Position numbers and translations under genes: made by a program. A DNA stretch of 64,000 nucleotides, taken from assembly GCA_028279405.1 (NCBI GenBank), contig JANQNU010000020.1:62001-126000 (forward strand), given 5' to 3'. Shown in pieces: positions 7,545 through 16,182 of this stretch. The notes beneath the pieces are model-generated. The model saw only the letters and a program-made list of their open reading frames with translations, had not been told where the DNA came from and did no database searches. The stretch's first letter is position 1; every line of letters begins with the position of its first letter. Origin of the DNA: Phycisphaerae bacterium. Lineage in GTDB: Bacteria > Planctomycetota > Phycisphaerae > UBA1845 > Fen-1342.

Positions 7545-8759
7545 ATGATTCGCTATTTGCTTCTGTTGGCGTTGCTGCCGGCGCCGGTCATGCAGCCGGC
7601 CGCGGCGCGAAGCGGGTCGGACGACGACACCGCCGAGCAACTTCGGAAGCTGCTCGAGCTGCGCGACAAGCTCAATGCCCAGGAGGCGCAGCGTTATGCG
7701 CGCAAGGCCCACGCAACCGCGCGCAAGGGCGTCGACTACCTGATCGCTCAGCAGGACGACAAGGGCGGCTGGGCCACCGAGACCGGTCCCGGGATCTCGG
7801 CGTTGGTCGTGCGGGCCCTGGTCCGTCAGCCGGGCATCGGCCCCAAACACGCGGCGGTGCAGCGAGGAGTCGAGTTCGTTCTCACTCACCAACGCGACGA
7901 CGGTGGTATCTACTCCGCCGAAGGAATCATCAAGAACTACGAGACGAGTCTGGCCTTGTCGATGCTGTCGGCCCTTGGCGACAAACGCCACGCGAAGGCG
8001 ATCGAACGCGCCCAGAAGTTCCTCGCGGAATTGCAGTGGGACGAAGGCGAAGAGAAGTCGATCGACGACGTTTTCTACGGCGGCGCGGGCTACGGTCGCA
8101 GCAAACGCCCCGACCTCTCCAACACGCAGATGATGCTCGATGCGCTGCACGACAGCGGGCTCCCGAAGGACCATCCCGCGTACAAGAAGGCGCTGGTCTT
8201 CATCAGCCGCTGCCAGATGCTCGGCGAACGCAACGATCAACCGTATGCCAAGGGATCGACGCAAGGCGGCTTCATCTATTCGCCCGCCAATGGCGGCGAG
8301 AGCAAGGCCGGCAAGATACAGGTCAACAATCGCGAGGAGCTGCGTTGCTACGGTTCGATGACCTACGCCGGCTACAAGAGCATGCTCTACGCGGGCCTCT
8401 CCAAGGACGATCCGCGGGTACGGGCAGCATTCGAGTGGATGCAGCGGCATTGGACGCTCGACCACAATCCAAACCTACCGGCGCCGAGCAAGCAAGGGCT
8501 GTTCTACTACTATCAGACGCTGGGCCGGGCGCTTGCCGCCTATGGCGCGCCGACCATTCGAGACCAGTACAACCGCGAGCATCACTGGAAGCGCGAGCTG
8601 ACCGACAAGCTCGCCGAACTGCAAAAGAGCGACGGGAGTTGGGTCAACGAGGCCGACCGCTGGATGGAGGGGATTCCGGCGCTGACCACCGGCTACGCCA
8701 TCCTGGCCCTTCAGGAAGCGTATCCTGGCAACGACGGGTCGGCTGCAAAGAAGCAGTAG
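7545..8759 (+). CDS. Secreted prenyltransferase/squalene-cyclase-like alpha-toroid protein
   Basis: The protein has about 404 residues with a signal peptide ('MIRYLLLLALLPAPVMQPAAA'). It then repeats helical blocks typical of squalene-cyclase/prenyltransferase beta toroids: 'QQDDKGGWATETGPGISALVVRAL', 'HQRDDGGIYSAEGIIKNYETSLALSML' and near the end 'KSDGSWVNEADRWMEGIPALTTGYAILAL'. I do not see the DxDD catalytic motif of squalene-hopene cyclase, so it is probably a non-terpenoid member of the fold that is common in planctomycetes. ATG 7545 has an excellent AAAAGGAG site 6 bases upstream. The function is unknown. Confidence 0.8.
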   Translation: MIRYLLLLALLPAPVMQPAAARSGSDDDTAEQLRKLLELRDKLNAQEAQRYARKAHATARKGVDYLIAQQDDKGGWATETGPGISALVVRALVRQPGIGPKHAAVQRGVEFVLTHQRDDGGIYSAEGIIKNYETSLALSMLSALGDKRHAKAIERAQKFLAELQWDEGEEKSIDDVFYGGAGYGRSKRPDLSNTQMMLDALHDSGLPKDHPAYKKALVFISRCQMLGERNDQPYAKGSTQGGFIYSPANGGESKAGKIQVNNREELRCYGSMTYAGYKSMLYAGLSKDDPRVRAAFEWMQRHWTLDHNPNLPAPSKQGLFYYYQTLGRALAAYGAPTIRDQYNREHHWKRELTDKLAELQKSDGSWVNEADRWMEGIPALTTGYAILALQEAYPGNDGSAAKKQ

Positions 8760-8780
8760 GGTCTCGCACCCCATCTGCGC

Positions 8781-9341
8781 CTAGGCAAAGGCTGCTTCGA
8801 CCCGCTCGCAAACATAATGGTATGCGAGCAGGTGCCCTTCCTGGATGCGCTCTGAGGTGCGCGCCGGCACACGAAGTACGTGATCGCAAAGCGCTGCTAG
8901 GTCGCCGCCGCTCTCGCCGACGAAACCGATCACCACGGCGCCGCGCTCTCGCGCCAATCGGGCAGCGCCGAGGACGTTAGGCGAGTTTCCGGATGTGCTC
9001 AGCGCCCACAAGATGTCGTCTTTTTGCAGCAACGCCTGGAGTTGCCGTTCGAAAACCCGCTCATATCCGAGATCGTTACCGATTGCCGTAACGGTGGACG
9101 AGTCTGTCGTCAGCGCGAGCGCCGGCAGCGCTTGACGGTCTTGCTTGAAACGGCCGAGCAGCTCGGCGGCGATATGTTGCGCATCCGCGGCACTGCCGCC
9201 GTTGCCGATCGTGAGCACTTTCCCGCCGACGCGAAAGCAACCGACGATGCGCTCGACCATCTGATCGATCACAGTGCCGGCGTCGCGCAGCCCCTCGATG
9301 ACCCGCACATGCTCCGCGTGAACCCGCTCCCAGGTACTCAT
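8781..9341 (-). CDS. gmhA: Phosphoheptose isomerase GmhA
   Basis: This 186-residue SIS-domain enzyme isomerises sedoheptulose 7-phosphate to D-glycero-D-manno-heptose 7-phosphate, the first step toward lipopolysaccharide-core heptose. Visible motifs are 'LTIGNGGSAADAQHIAAELLGRF', 'TDSSTVTAIGNDLGYERVF' and 'ALSTSGNSPNVLGAARLARERGA', with conserved 'EGHLLAYHYVCERVE' at the end. Its ATG overlaps the hldE stop codon in an ATGA arrangement, so the two are translationally coupled in one operon. Together they supply three of the activities of the ADP-heptose pathway. Confidence 0.95.
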   Translation of the reverse strand: MSTWERVHAEHVRVIEGLRDAGTVIDQMVERIVGCFRVGGKVLTIGNGGSAADAQHIAAELLGRFKQDRQALPALALTTDSSTVTAIGNDLGYERVFERQLQALLQKDDILWALSTSGNSPNVLGAARLARERGAVVIGFVGESGGDLAALCDHVLRVPARTSERIQEGHLLAYHYVCERVEAAFA

Positions 9342-10837
9342 CGCCGCTGCGCCGCCTCCATGCCCGCGCGAATCCGCTCGAGTTCTCCGGTCGTACTGAA
9401 GCCGTCGACCAGTTCCACCAGCTCGACCCGCCCGCCGCGGGACTCGACGACATCTTGCCCCACCACGCCTTTGCCTGCCCAATCGGCCCCCTTGACCAAC
9501 ACATCGGGACCGAGCTGTTCGATCAACCGTGCCGGGGTCGGCGCATCGAAGATCACGACATAGTCGACGCACGCGAGTGCCGAGAGCATGCGGGCCCGAT
9601 CGCGCTCCTGACGAATCGGTCGATCAGCCCCCTTCTCCAGCGTCCGGACGGAAGCATCGCTGTTGACGCCGACGACCAGAATGCTGCCGTGTGACTTGGC
9701 TTGTTCGAGCAACTCGACATGCCCCGGATGCAACAGGTCGTAACAGCCGTTGGTGAAGACGACCGTTTCGCCGCGCTGGCGCCGGCCGTCGAGCTCGGGC
9801 ACGAGATCCTCGGCCGACCGCAGCTTGCCCCGGCCCTGGCGCGCCCCACGCACGATCTCTTCGACAACTTCCTCGCGCGGAATCGGCACACACCCGAATT
9901 TCTCGACCTCGAGGCCGCCGGCGATGTTCGCGAGCCGCACCGCCTGTACATCCTGCGCGCCAGCCGCGAGCGAGACCGCCATCATCGCCAGCACCGCGTC
10001 ACCGGCCCCGGTGTTGTCGTACACAGCGCGCGGCGTAGTCGGAACGCGCTCGTGACTGCCGTCCTTACGGACCAACAGCGCACCGTCGCGACCGAGGGTA
10101 GTGACCAGCGATTCCAGCTCGACGTCCGCCACCATCTGCCGCGCCGCCTCGAGCAATGCGTCGTCGGCGAGCGGCCGCCCGACGCCGATCTCCAGTTCTG
10201 CACGGTTCGGCGTCATTGTCGTGGCGCCGCGGTACTTGCCCCAGCCGCCGACACGGCCCGGGTCTACGAGGACCGGCAGGCGCCGGGCGCGGGCCATCGC
10301 GATGATTTCCGCGCACAGCGAATCGGTCAGCACCCCCTTGGCGTAGTCCTCCAGGCACAGAACATCGGCTCCGGCCTCCATCGCGCCTTGTATCCGTTCC
10401 AGCAGGCGCCGTCCGTCGGCGGGCGATGGTGCCAGAATCCGCTCGTCGTCGACGCGCAACAGCTGCTGACGATGACGGTGCTCGGCCAGGCCGACGAGTC
10501 GGGTTTTGGTGATCGTCGGGCGGTCGTCTGCGACCAGCAATCCATGGGTATCGGCGCCGGCTGCGTTGAGCATCGTCCGGGCACGCTCGCCAAACCGATC
10601 GTCGCCGAGCAGGCCAAAACAGAACGCCTCGGCCCCCAACGCCTGAACGTTGAGCGCGACGGAACCGGCGCCGCCGACGCGGTCCTCCCGTTCGGTGACG
10701 CGCAGCACGGGCACAGGAGCTTCCGGCGAGATCCGCGCGGCGTCACCCGTCACATAACGATCGAGCATGAAATCGCCGACGACGAGGATCCGCCGACCTG
10801 CGATACGACCGACGATCTCCAGCAGTTGGTTTGTCAT
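9338..10837 (-). CDS. hldE: Bifunctional heptose 7-phosphate kinase / heptose 1-phosphate adenylyltransferase HldE
   Basis: The protein has 499 residues from ATG 10837. The N-terminal part is a ribokinase-type (PfkB) kinase, with 'ILVVGDFMLDRYVTGDAARISPEAPVPVL', 'GGAGSVALNVQALGA' and 'DNTGAGDAVLAMMA' (catalytic Asp). The C-terminal part is a nucleotidyltransferase with 'FTNGCYDLLHPGHVELLEQAK' (HxGH). It makes heptose 1,7-bisphosphate and later ADP-heptose, with GmhB acting in between; no gmhB is nearby. A TTG at 10864 would add nine residues. A heptose pathway implies an outer membrane with heptose-containing glycans. Confidence 0.95.
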   Translation of the reverse strand: MTNQLLEIVGRIAGRRILVVGDFMLDRYVTGDAARISPEAPVPVLRVTEREDRVGGAGSVALNVQALGAEAFCFGLLGDDRFGERARTMLNAAGADTHGLLVADDRPTITKTRLVGLAEHRHRQQLLRVDDERILAPSPADGRRLLERIQGAMEAGADVLCLEDYAKGVLTDSLCAEIIAMARARRLPVLVDPGRVGGWGKYRGATTMTPNRAELEIGVGRPLADDALLEAARQMVADVELESLVTTLGRDGALLVRKDGSHERVPTTPRAVYDNTGAGDAVLAMMAVSLAAGAQDVQAVRLANIAGGLEVEKFGCVPIPREEVVEEIVRGARQGRGKLRSAEDLVPELDGRRQRGETVVFTNGCYDLLHPGHVELLEQAKSHGSILVVGVNSDASVRTLEKGADRPIRQERDRARMLSALACVDYVVIFDAPTPARLIEQLGPDVLVKGADWAGKGVVGQDVVESRGGRVELVELVDGFSTTGELERIRAGMEAAQRR

Positions 10838-11116
10838 ACGCTGGTAGTGTAGCGTCGACGGCAACGCCCGTCGCGGCCCCCGCGAGTGGGGTCAGACTGA
10901 CCATCTCCGAAATCACGCCATGCGGCTGGTCTACGCAATGCCGAACACTGGCAGCAAGCTCCCTGTGCCACGCGACCCGGTTAACCCCTCGCTCGCAAGC
11001 GACGGGTTCTGCCGTCTCGCGCAACGTGAACCGCTCGCTCGCGCTCGCGGCTCGTTTTCGGGATATCTAAGGACGTGGTGTGGAACCAAGGGCGCCATGT
11101 ACGGTGCCCCACCCTT
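10838..11116. repeat. Intergenic region with dispersed repeats
   Basis: A full copy of the GC-rich repeat (core CGCTCGCGCTCGCGGCTCG) lies at 11031-11054, and a decayed copy around 10986-11006. A decayed AACACTGGCAGCAAGCT palindrome element lies near 10942-10965. A hairpin repeat begins at about 11103 and runs into the stop codon of the next gene. No gene is supported. Confidence 0.7.
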
Positions 11117-11125
11117 CTAGGGTGG
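11109..11125. repeat. CTAG-centred hairpin repeat containing the PTPS stop codon
   Basis: CCACCCT-TCT-AGGGTGG is a 7-bp perfect stem. Related copies are at 17836-17856 and 31808-31830, and a half copy is at 61634-61650. The TAG that ends the adjacent minus-strand gene (11117-11119) is read from the CTAG centre. Confidence 0.7.
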
Positions 11126-11509
11126 AGGACACGTTGACGACTCCGTCGGGTAGTAGCGCGCGGTGCAGCCGGGCGCCTCTTCGACTTCGACCCAGGCCGG
11201 CGAGCCGAACCGCAGCCGACCGAAGTGTTCGGCAATCACGGTTGCGACATTCTCGGCAGACGGGCTACGCTCCTGAAACTGCATCAATTCGTTGAGGTGC
11301 CGATCGTGCATGTTCTGGAGCAAGCCGCGTAGCGCGGGTTTCAGCTCCGTGAAGTCCACGAGCACGCCCATCTCGTCGAGGGTGGTTCCTCGATAGCAGA
11401 GGCGGACGCGCCAGTTATGGCCGTGTAGCGGCTCGAGCGCGCCTCCCGGAAGGCGCAATTGATGCGCGGCGGCAAACCAGTCCTCGATGATCACCTCATA
11501 GCATCCCAT
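11117..11509 (-). CDS. 6-pyruvoyltetrahydropterin synthase family enzyme, PTPS-III-like
   Basis: This 130-residue T-fold enzyme keeps the three zinc histidines (H16 of 'AAAHQL', H29 and H31 of 'LHGHNW'), 'LVDFTELK', 'DRHLNEL' and 'PSAENVA'. Where QueD enzymes have CxxxHGH, this protein has Leu 25, and Glu 26 forms ExxHGH ('LEPLHGH'). In the PTPS-III group this change goes with formation of 6-hydroxymethyl-dihydropterin, replacing folate aldolase FolB. I therefore favour a folate role over queuosine. The last residues, 'CPPP' and stop, are encoded by a dispersed hairpin repeat. It is a single gene, divergent from a lipoprotein gene. Confidence 0.82.
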   Translation of the reverse strand: MGCYEVIIEDWFAAAHQLRLPGGALEPLHGHNWRVRLCYRGTTLDEMGVLVDFTELKPALRGLLQNMHDRHLNELMQFQERSPSAENVATVIAEHFGRLRFGSPAWVEVEEAPGCTARYYPTESSTCPPP

Positions 11510-11735
11510 GTCGATCCTCGTGTCGCAGGATGGTCACAGGTCGGGCCTGCACTCGCACCGCCGCGACGTTGGTCGCACGGCCCTTCCCGACACGGCCGTA
11601 TCGGGCCGCGCGCGCGGCATTGTACTCGTCGATAGAGGAAATGGGCACCGCAGCGCGCGACACCGGCCCGATCGGCGTGCCATCGGTGCCACCGGAAACC
11701 GTTCGCAGGCCATGGGCCTCAGTCGGGAGTCGGCT

Positions 11736-11951
11736 ATGAAACGAAATCGTTGGTGGACGATCGGTCTTGCCTCCGTCGCGCTTCTTGGCACCGGCGCGCA
11801 GGGCTGTAGTACGAAAACAGACGTGACATACAATCGGTTCCGCACGTCACAGGCGTCGCCGACCACGCTCGAGCTCGCCGAGGTGAGCGTGAAGTTTGTT
11901 GAAACAGCACTCGACAACTTGGACGAGCGGATGGAGAATGGCCTTGATTAA
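11736..11951 (+). CDS. Small lipoprotein of unknown function
   Basis: This 71-residue protein has a positively charged start ('MKRNRWW'), a hydrophobic stretch and 'GAQGC', a plausible lipobox at about residue 24. The mature part ('TYNRFRTSQASPTTLELAEVSVKFVETALDNLDERME') is probably helical and short. ATG 11736 has GGGAG six bases upstream. The stop lies 33 bases before the phosphoesterase gene, so the two may be co-transcribed. The 226 bases upstream hold no gene I can support. No family was recognised. Confidence 0.65.
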   Translation: MKRNRWWTIGLASVALLGTGAQGCSTKTDVTYNRFRTSQASPTTLELAEVSVKFVETALDNLDERMENGLD

Positions 11952-11984
11952 CGAGGCTCCCACCAGGAGACGGTCCCCGGCCCG

Positions 11985-12821
11985 ATGAAAATCCTCTTTA
12001 CCAGCGACCTGCACGGGACAGATAGTCTCTATGCACAACTCGAGGCCCTGGTCGCGGTTGAACAGCCCGGCCTGCTGATTTTCGGCGGAGACATGCACAA
12101 CGACGGCGACGCCGCGGACCCCGTCGGTACCCAGTGCGCCTTCGTTCGCACGCAGCTCGCGCGCTGGCTCAAGCGGATGCGCGATTCCGTGGAGGGGCTG
12201 GAGATCGGTGCGATCCTCGGGAACCACGACTGGGAATGCACGCGGACGGCACTGGACGAGTTGGTCGCCGACAAACTGCTGACGATTTTCGACGATCAGG
12301 TGCGGACGCTGTGTGGCATCCACTTTGTCGGGTACTGGCGCACCCCTCCCACACCCTTCTGGCTCAAGGATTTCGAACGGCTCGATCGCGCGGGCGATCC
12401 CTTGCCCGAAGGCGAGGCGATCGTCTGGGATGCCGAACAGCAGCGCGGCCTGGTACGCGACTGTGCGGGACTGTTCACGGAGCGCCAGACCATCGAGGAG
12501 GAACTGGATGCGGTCGCGGTGCCGCCGGCGCCGTGGATCTTTTTGTCGCATGCACCACCGTACGGCTCGGCGCTGGACTGGCTGCCGCAGTTGGATCATC
12601 CGATCGGGTCGCGTGCCGTGCGTACCTTCATCGAGCGCACGCAGCCGACGATCGCGCTGCACGGCCACGTGCACGAATCGCCGGAGGTGACGGGGAAGTA
12701 TCTGGACATGATCGGCGGCACCGTTTGCATTAACGGCGGCCAGAGCCACGAACGGTTGCACGCGGTGGTCTTCGACAGCGACCGGCCGCGCGAGACGATT
12801 CGACACACCGTCTACGGGTAG
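11985..12821 (+). CDS. Calcineurin-like metallophosphoesterase
   Basis: This 278-residue protein has all the di-metal motifs of the family in order: 'TSDLHGTD' near residue 7, 'IFGGDMHNDGD' near 31, 'ILGNHDWE' near 77, 'FLSHAPPYGSALD' in the second half and 'LHGHVHES' near the end. It probably hydrolyses a phosphodiester or phosphomonoester in the cytoplasm, as no signal peptide is seen. The substrate cannot be inferred. It lies 10 bases before aroK and probably shares its transcript. Confidence 0.9.
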   Translation: MKILFTSDLHGTDSLYAQLEALVAVEQPGLLIFGGDMHNDGDAADPVGTQCAFVRTQLARWLKRMRDSVEGLEIGAILGNHDWECTRTALDELVADKLLTIFDDQVRTLCGIHFVGYWRTPPTPFWLKDFERLDRAGDPLPEGEAIVWDAEQQRGLVRDCAGLFTERQTIEEELDAVAVPPAPWIFLSHAPPYGSALDWLPQLDHPIGSRAVRTFIERTQPTIALHGHVHESPEVTGKYLDMIGGTVCINGGQSHERLHAVVFDSDRPRETIRHTVYG

Positions 12822-12831
12822 AAGGGGCCGC

Positions 12832-13386
12832 ATGGCTCCCGCGTCGCTCGAACAGATCGTGCTCATCGGCTATCGCGGCTGCGGTAAGACGAGCGTTGGC
12901 CGCGCGCTCGCGGCGCGAATCGGCTACGACTTCGTCGACACCGACGAGTGCGTCCAGGACAGGGCCGGCTCGACGATCGCGGAAATCTTCGCAGAGCGTG
13001 GCGAACAAGGCTTTCGTGACCTGGAGGTTGCCGAAGTCGCTGCCGCCCTGGCCTGCCGCCGAACCGTGATCAGCGTTGGCGGCGGTGCCGTGGAGCGCGA
13101 CGAGAACCGTCTACGGCTGGCCTCCACTTTCGTCGTCTGGCTGACCGCCGATCCGATGACGATCCAGCACCGAATCGAGCACGATCGTGCGTCTCAAGCT
13201 CAGCGGCCGTCGCTGCTCGGGCTTGACCCTTCTGCCGAGATCGCCGTCAAATTGGCGCAGCGCACGCCGCTGTATCGCGGGCTGGCGACGATCACGGTCG
13301 ATACGACCGCCGCGACGATCGGCGAGTTGGTCGATACGATAGCGACCCACTGGCAATCTGCACGGCGCGAACGACGCGAGGGATGA
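12832..13386 (+). CDS. aroK: Shikimate kinase
   Basis: This 184-residue P-loop kinase phosphorylates shikimate in the chorismate pathway. The Walker A loop is 'LIGYRGCGKTSVGRALA', 'FVDTDECVQDRAGSTIAEIF' carries the shikimate-binding Asp, 'GEQGFRDLEVAEV' contains the conserved Arg, and 'VISVGGGAV' is the GGG loop. 'QRPSLLG' corresponds to the lid arginine region. The stop overlaps the ATG of the prepilin peptidase (ATGATG), so the two are translationally coupled although functionally unrelated. Confidence 0.94.
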   Translation: MAPASLEQIVLIGYRGCGKTSVGRALAARIGYDFVDTDECVQDRAGSTIAEIFAERGEQGFRDLEVAEVAAALACRRTVISVGGGAVERDENRLRLASTFVVWLTADPMTIQHRIEHDRASQAQRPSLLGLDPSAEIAVKLAQRTPLYRGLATITVDTTAATIGELVDTIATHWQSARRERREG

Positions 13387-14936
13387 TGTATCTGGCGATC
13401 CTCGAACTCTTCGTCTGGCTGTTCGGCCTGACGGTCGGCAGCTTTCTGAACGTGGTCGTCTATCGGATGCCGCTGGGCCTGTCGGTCGCATCGCCGCGCT
13501 GGTCGTTCTGTCCTAGATGTCGCGCGCGGATTCGCGGATACGACAACATTCCCGTTCTGAGCTGGCTCCTGTTGGGTGGCGGTTGTCGGAACTGCCGTCG
13601 ACCGATCTCGGTGCAGTACCCGCTGATCGAGGCCCTCACCGGCCTGGCATTCGTGCTCACCTTTCACCTCTTGTTCGTCGAACCGGCACGCGTCGGACTT
13701 CCCCTGCCGAGCGTGGCTACCGACTGGCCACTGCTGCTGGCCTGGCTCACGCTGGCCGCAGCGCTGATCGCTTGCTCGGCGATGGACATCGTCTCATACA
13801 TGCTCGACATTCGTCTGACCGAACTCGCGACGGCGGTCGGCATCGCGCTACACGGGATGTGGGCCCGGCCGGGCTACTTCGGCCACCACTCCATTACCGG
13901 GATTGACGGCGGAATCGTCGACGCGCCGGTCGGGGCGGCAGCGGTAGCCTGCGCCGCGGTCATGCTCTGGCGGTTGCGTACCGTCCGACTCGTTCTCGAC
14001 CAGGATGAGCATGAAGACACTGCGCCAAGCGAAGCGCCGGAGGCCACTGAAGAACCGACAGCAGAAGTCGTAAACCGCGGCGCGCGCGGTGGTGTAAGAT
14101 CGGCGGGCCTGCTGGGCGTGCTGCTCGTCGTTGTCGCGAGCCTGGTGCTGTTGGGCTATCCGCTTGTTGACCGGCTCAATAGCGACATCGCCGCGGCGCT
14201 GGTGCCCGCCAGCCTGCTGGTCATCTTCCTGGTAATGGTACTCGCAGCGAGCCAGCAGCGTGACGCGGATCATGAGGTTCACGAAGCGATCGACGCTGAA
14301 TCCGCGGACGCCCGAGGTGTCGCGCTCAGCGAACTCTGGTGGCTCATGCCGATGGTGCTAGCGGCGATCGGTGCCGGCTTGCTTGTCGGAACAGTCGACG
14401 GTGCAGCGGCGGCCTGGCACTTCGTGGTGAACTGGAAGTTTTCCGACCACTGGTATCCGGTTGCCGGGATGGTCTTCAGCGTCCACGGCATGATCGTCGG
14501 CGCCAGCATCGGGTGGGTCCTGCGCCTGGTCTTTACGCTCCTGTTCGGTCGCGAGGCATTCGGCACCGGCGACATCTACATTCTGGGAGCCGCGGGGGCG
14601 CTCGCCGGTTGGGACATCGCACTACTCGGCCTGATGCTGGCGATCGGCATCGCGTTGCTGGGCTGGATCTTGTCGCTGTTGATGAAGAGCACGACGATGA
14701 TCCCGTTCGGACCGCCTCTCGCGCTGGGGTTCGTCGTCGCGCTCTGGCTCAACGTACCCGCAGCCCAACTCGGTCGGCAATATGCGGAGGCCCTGCGACG
14801 GGCGTGGGCCGTGCAGCCGCAGCTTGTGTGGACCGCCGGGGGAATCCTGCTCGTCGGCGGCGCGGCCGCGGTCGTGCTGGCGCGGCTGCTCCGCGGCTGG
14901 CTGGAGCCGCAAACGGAATCCGAGCGGGAGCGGTAG
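13383..14936 (+). CDS. Enlarged prepilin peptidase (A24, PilD-like)
   Basis: This is a 517-residue polytopic membrane protein. The N-terminal methylase-like domain shows 'GSFLNVVVYRMP' and a four-Cys zinc site (Cys 43, 46, 68, 71: 'CPRC' and 'CRNC'). The peptidase half has 'CSAMDIVSYMLDIRLTEL' with Asp 135 or 142 as first catalytic residue and 'FGTGDIYILG' (GxGD, Asp 397) as second. These are normally about 60 residues apart. Here more than 250 intervene, including an acidic linker ('EHEDTAPSEAPEATEEPTAE') and extra membrane segments. It cleaves prepilin leader peptides for type IV pili or type II secretion. pilT follows closely. Confidence 0.88.
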   Translation: MMYLAILELFVWLFGLTVGSFLNVVVYRMPLGLSVASPRWSFCPRCRARIRGYDNIPVLSWLLLGGGCRNCRRPISVQYPLIEALTGLAFVLTFHLLFVEPARVGLPLPSVATDWPLLLAWLTLAAALIACSAMDIVSYMLDIRLTELATAVGIALHGMWARPGYFGHHSITGIDGGIVDAPVGAAAVACAAVMLWRLRTVRLVLDQDEHEDTAPSEAPEATEEPTAEVVNRGARGGVRSAGLLGVLLVVVASLVLLGYPLVDRLNSDIAAALVPASLLVIFLVMVLAASQQRDADHEVHEAIDAESADARGVALSELWWLMPMVLAAIGAGLLVGTVDGAAAAWHFVVNWKFSDHWYPVAGMVFSVHGMIVGASIGWVLRLVFTLLFGREAFGTGDIYILGAAGALAGWDIALLGLMLAIGIALLGWILSLLMKSTTMIPFGPPLALGFVVALWLNVPAAQLGRQYAEALRRAWAVQPQLVWTAGGILLVGGAAAVVLARLLRGWLEPQTESERER

Positions 14937-14951
14937 CGCCGGCCCTGCGTG

Positions 14952-14981
14952 TTGACCGGGGGAATCGTCGAACGATATGCT
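14952..14981 (+). promoter_or_regulatory. Sigma70-type promoter upstream of pilT
   Basis: TTGACC (14952-14957), an 18-base spacer and TATGCT (14976-14981) lie just after the prepilin peptidase stop codon. The predicted leader before ATG 15048 is about 60 bases and contains GAAAGG at the ribosome-binding position. It suggests that pilT can be transcribed independently of aroK. Confidence 0.55.
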
Positions 14982-15047
14982 GGATGCATGGTGGCGTTCG
15001 GCGATCGTCGAACCCCGACACTTCCGCGCAACACGAAAGGCATGCCA

Positions 15048-16175
15048 ATGAATCCGATTCCGGACTCTATCGTCCCGTTGCTGGAGGCGATGCGGCAGCT
15101 CAACGCAAGCGACCTGCACCTCAAAGTTGGCTCGCCGCCGACATATCGATTGGCAAGCCACCTGCGCCGAGCGGACATGCCGGCCTTCGAGGTCAACGAG
15201 CGGAAGATCGAGCAACTGATGGAACCGATTCTTCCGGCAAAGCGGGCCTCTGAGTACGAGCGGCGCGGGGCGCTCGACTTCTCGTTTCACCTGCCCGACG
15301 GCGACCGCTTCCGAATCAACGTACTGCGCTCCTGCGATCACATGCACGCCGCCATCCGACGGGTCAAGGCCGAGATCCCGAATTTCAACGAGCTGCATCT
15401 CCCCGAAGTCTACAAGACGCTCTCCGAAGCGACGCACGACGGCATCATCATCGTGTGTGGCGTCACGGGCAGCGGCAAGAGTTCGACCATGGCCGCGATG
15501 ATCGACCATATCAACGCCACGCAGCACTGCAACATCATCAGCATCGAGGACCCGATCGAATTCGCGCTCAAGCCGAAACAGAGCATCATCAGCCAGCGCG
15601 AAATCGGAATCGACCTGGAAACTTTCGCCGACGGCGTACGCTCCGCAGTCCGGCAGGACCCGGACGTGATCTTCGTCGGCGAGATGCGCGATCGCGATAC
15701 CGTCTACGCCGCACTGCAAGCCGCGGAGACCGGACACCTCGTGTTCGGCACGCTGCATACCGCCGACACGATGCAGTCGCTGACGCGCATGCTCGAGTTC
15801 TTCCCGCAGGACCAACACCACTTCATCCGCACCGCGATTGCCAACAGCCTTCGCGCCGTCCTGGCCCAGCGACTACTCCCGTCCATCGACGAGCAGGTCG
15901 CGCGTGTACCGGCAACCGAAGTGCTGATCGTCGACGGCGTCGTCCGCGAAAAGATCCGAGACGGCGAAGACGAGGATCTGCCGGAAATCATTACGAGCAA
16001 CCCCGGCCTGGGAATGCAGAGCTTCAACATGTCATTGGCCGAGCTGGTCGACCGCGACATGGTCTACGTCGACACGGCGATGGAGTACTCCCCGAACCGC
16101 GATCAGCTGCGCGGTCACCTGCGCGGCATCAAGACCTCGGCCTCGACGATGGTGCATCGCGTCAAGAATCGCTAG
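15048..16175 (+). CDS. pilT: PilT/PilU-type twitching motility ATPase
   Basis: This 375-residue secretion/retraction ATPase powers type IV pilus depolymerisation at the inner membrane. It has 'LNASDLHLKVGSPP' at the start, Walker A 'GVTGSGKSS' (residues 138-146), the Asp box 'SIEDPIEF', Walker B 'RQDPDVIFVGEMRD', the His box 'ETGHLVFGTLHTAD' and a C-terminal 'AMEYSPNRDQL' similar to PilT and PilU. ATG 15048 is preferred over 15042 because GAAAGG is then properly spaced. No other pilus gene follows. Confidence 0.92.
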   Translation: MNPIPDSIVPLLEAMRQLNASDLHLKVGSPPTYRLASHLRRADMPAFEVNERKIEQLMEPILPAKRASEYERRGALDFSFHLPDGDRFRINVLRSCDHMHAAIRRVKAEIPNFNELHLPEVYKTLSEATHDGIIIVCGVTGSGKSSTMAAMIDHINATQHCNIISIEDPIEFALKPKQSIISQREIGIDLETFADGVRSAVRQDPDVIFVGEMRDRDTVYAALQAAETGHLVFGTLHTADTMQSLTRMLEFFPQDQHHFIRTAIANSLRAVLAQRLLPSIDEQVARVPATEVLIVDGVVREKIRDGEDEDLPEIITSNPGLGMQSFNMSLAELVDRDMVYVDTAMEYSPNRDQLRGHLRGIKTSASTMVHRVKNR

Positions 16176-16182
16176 CGCCGGC

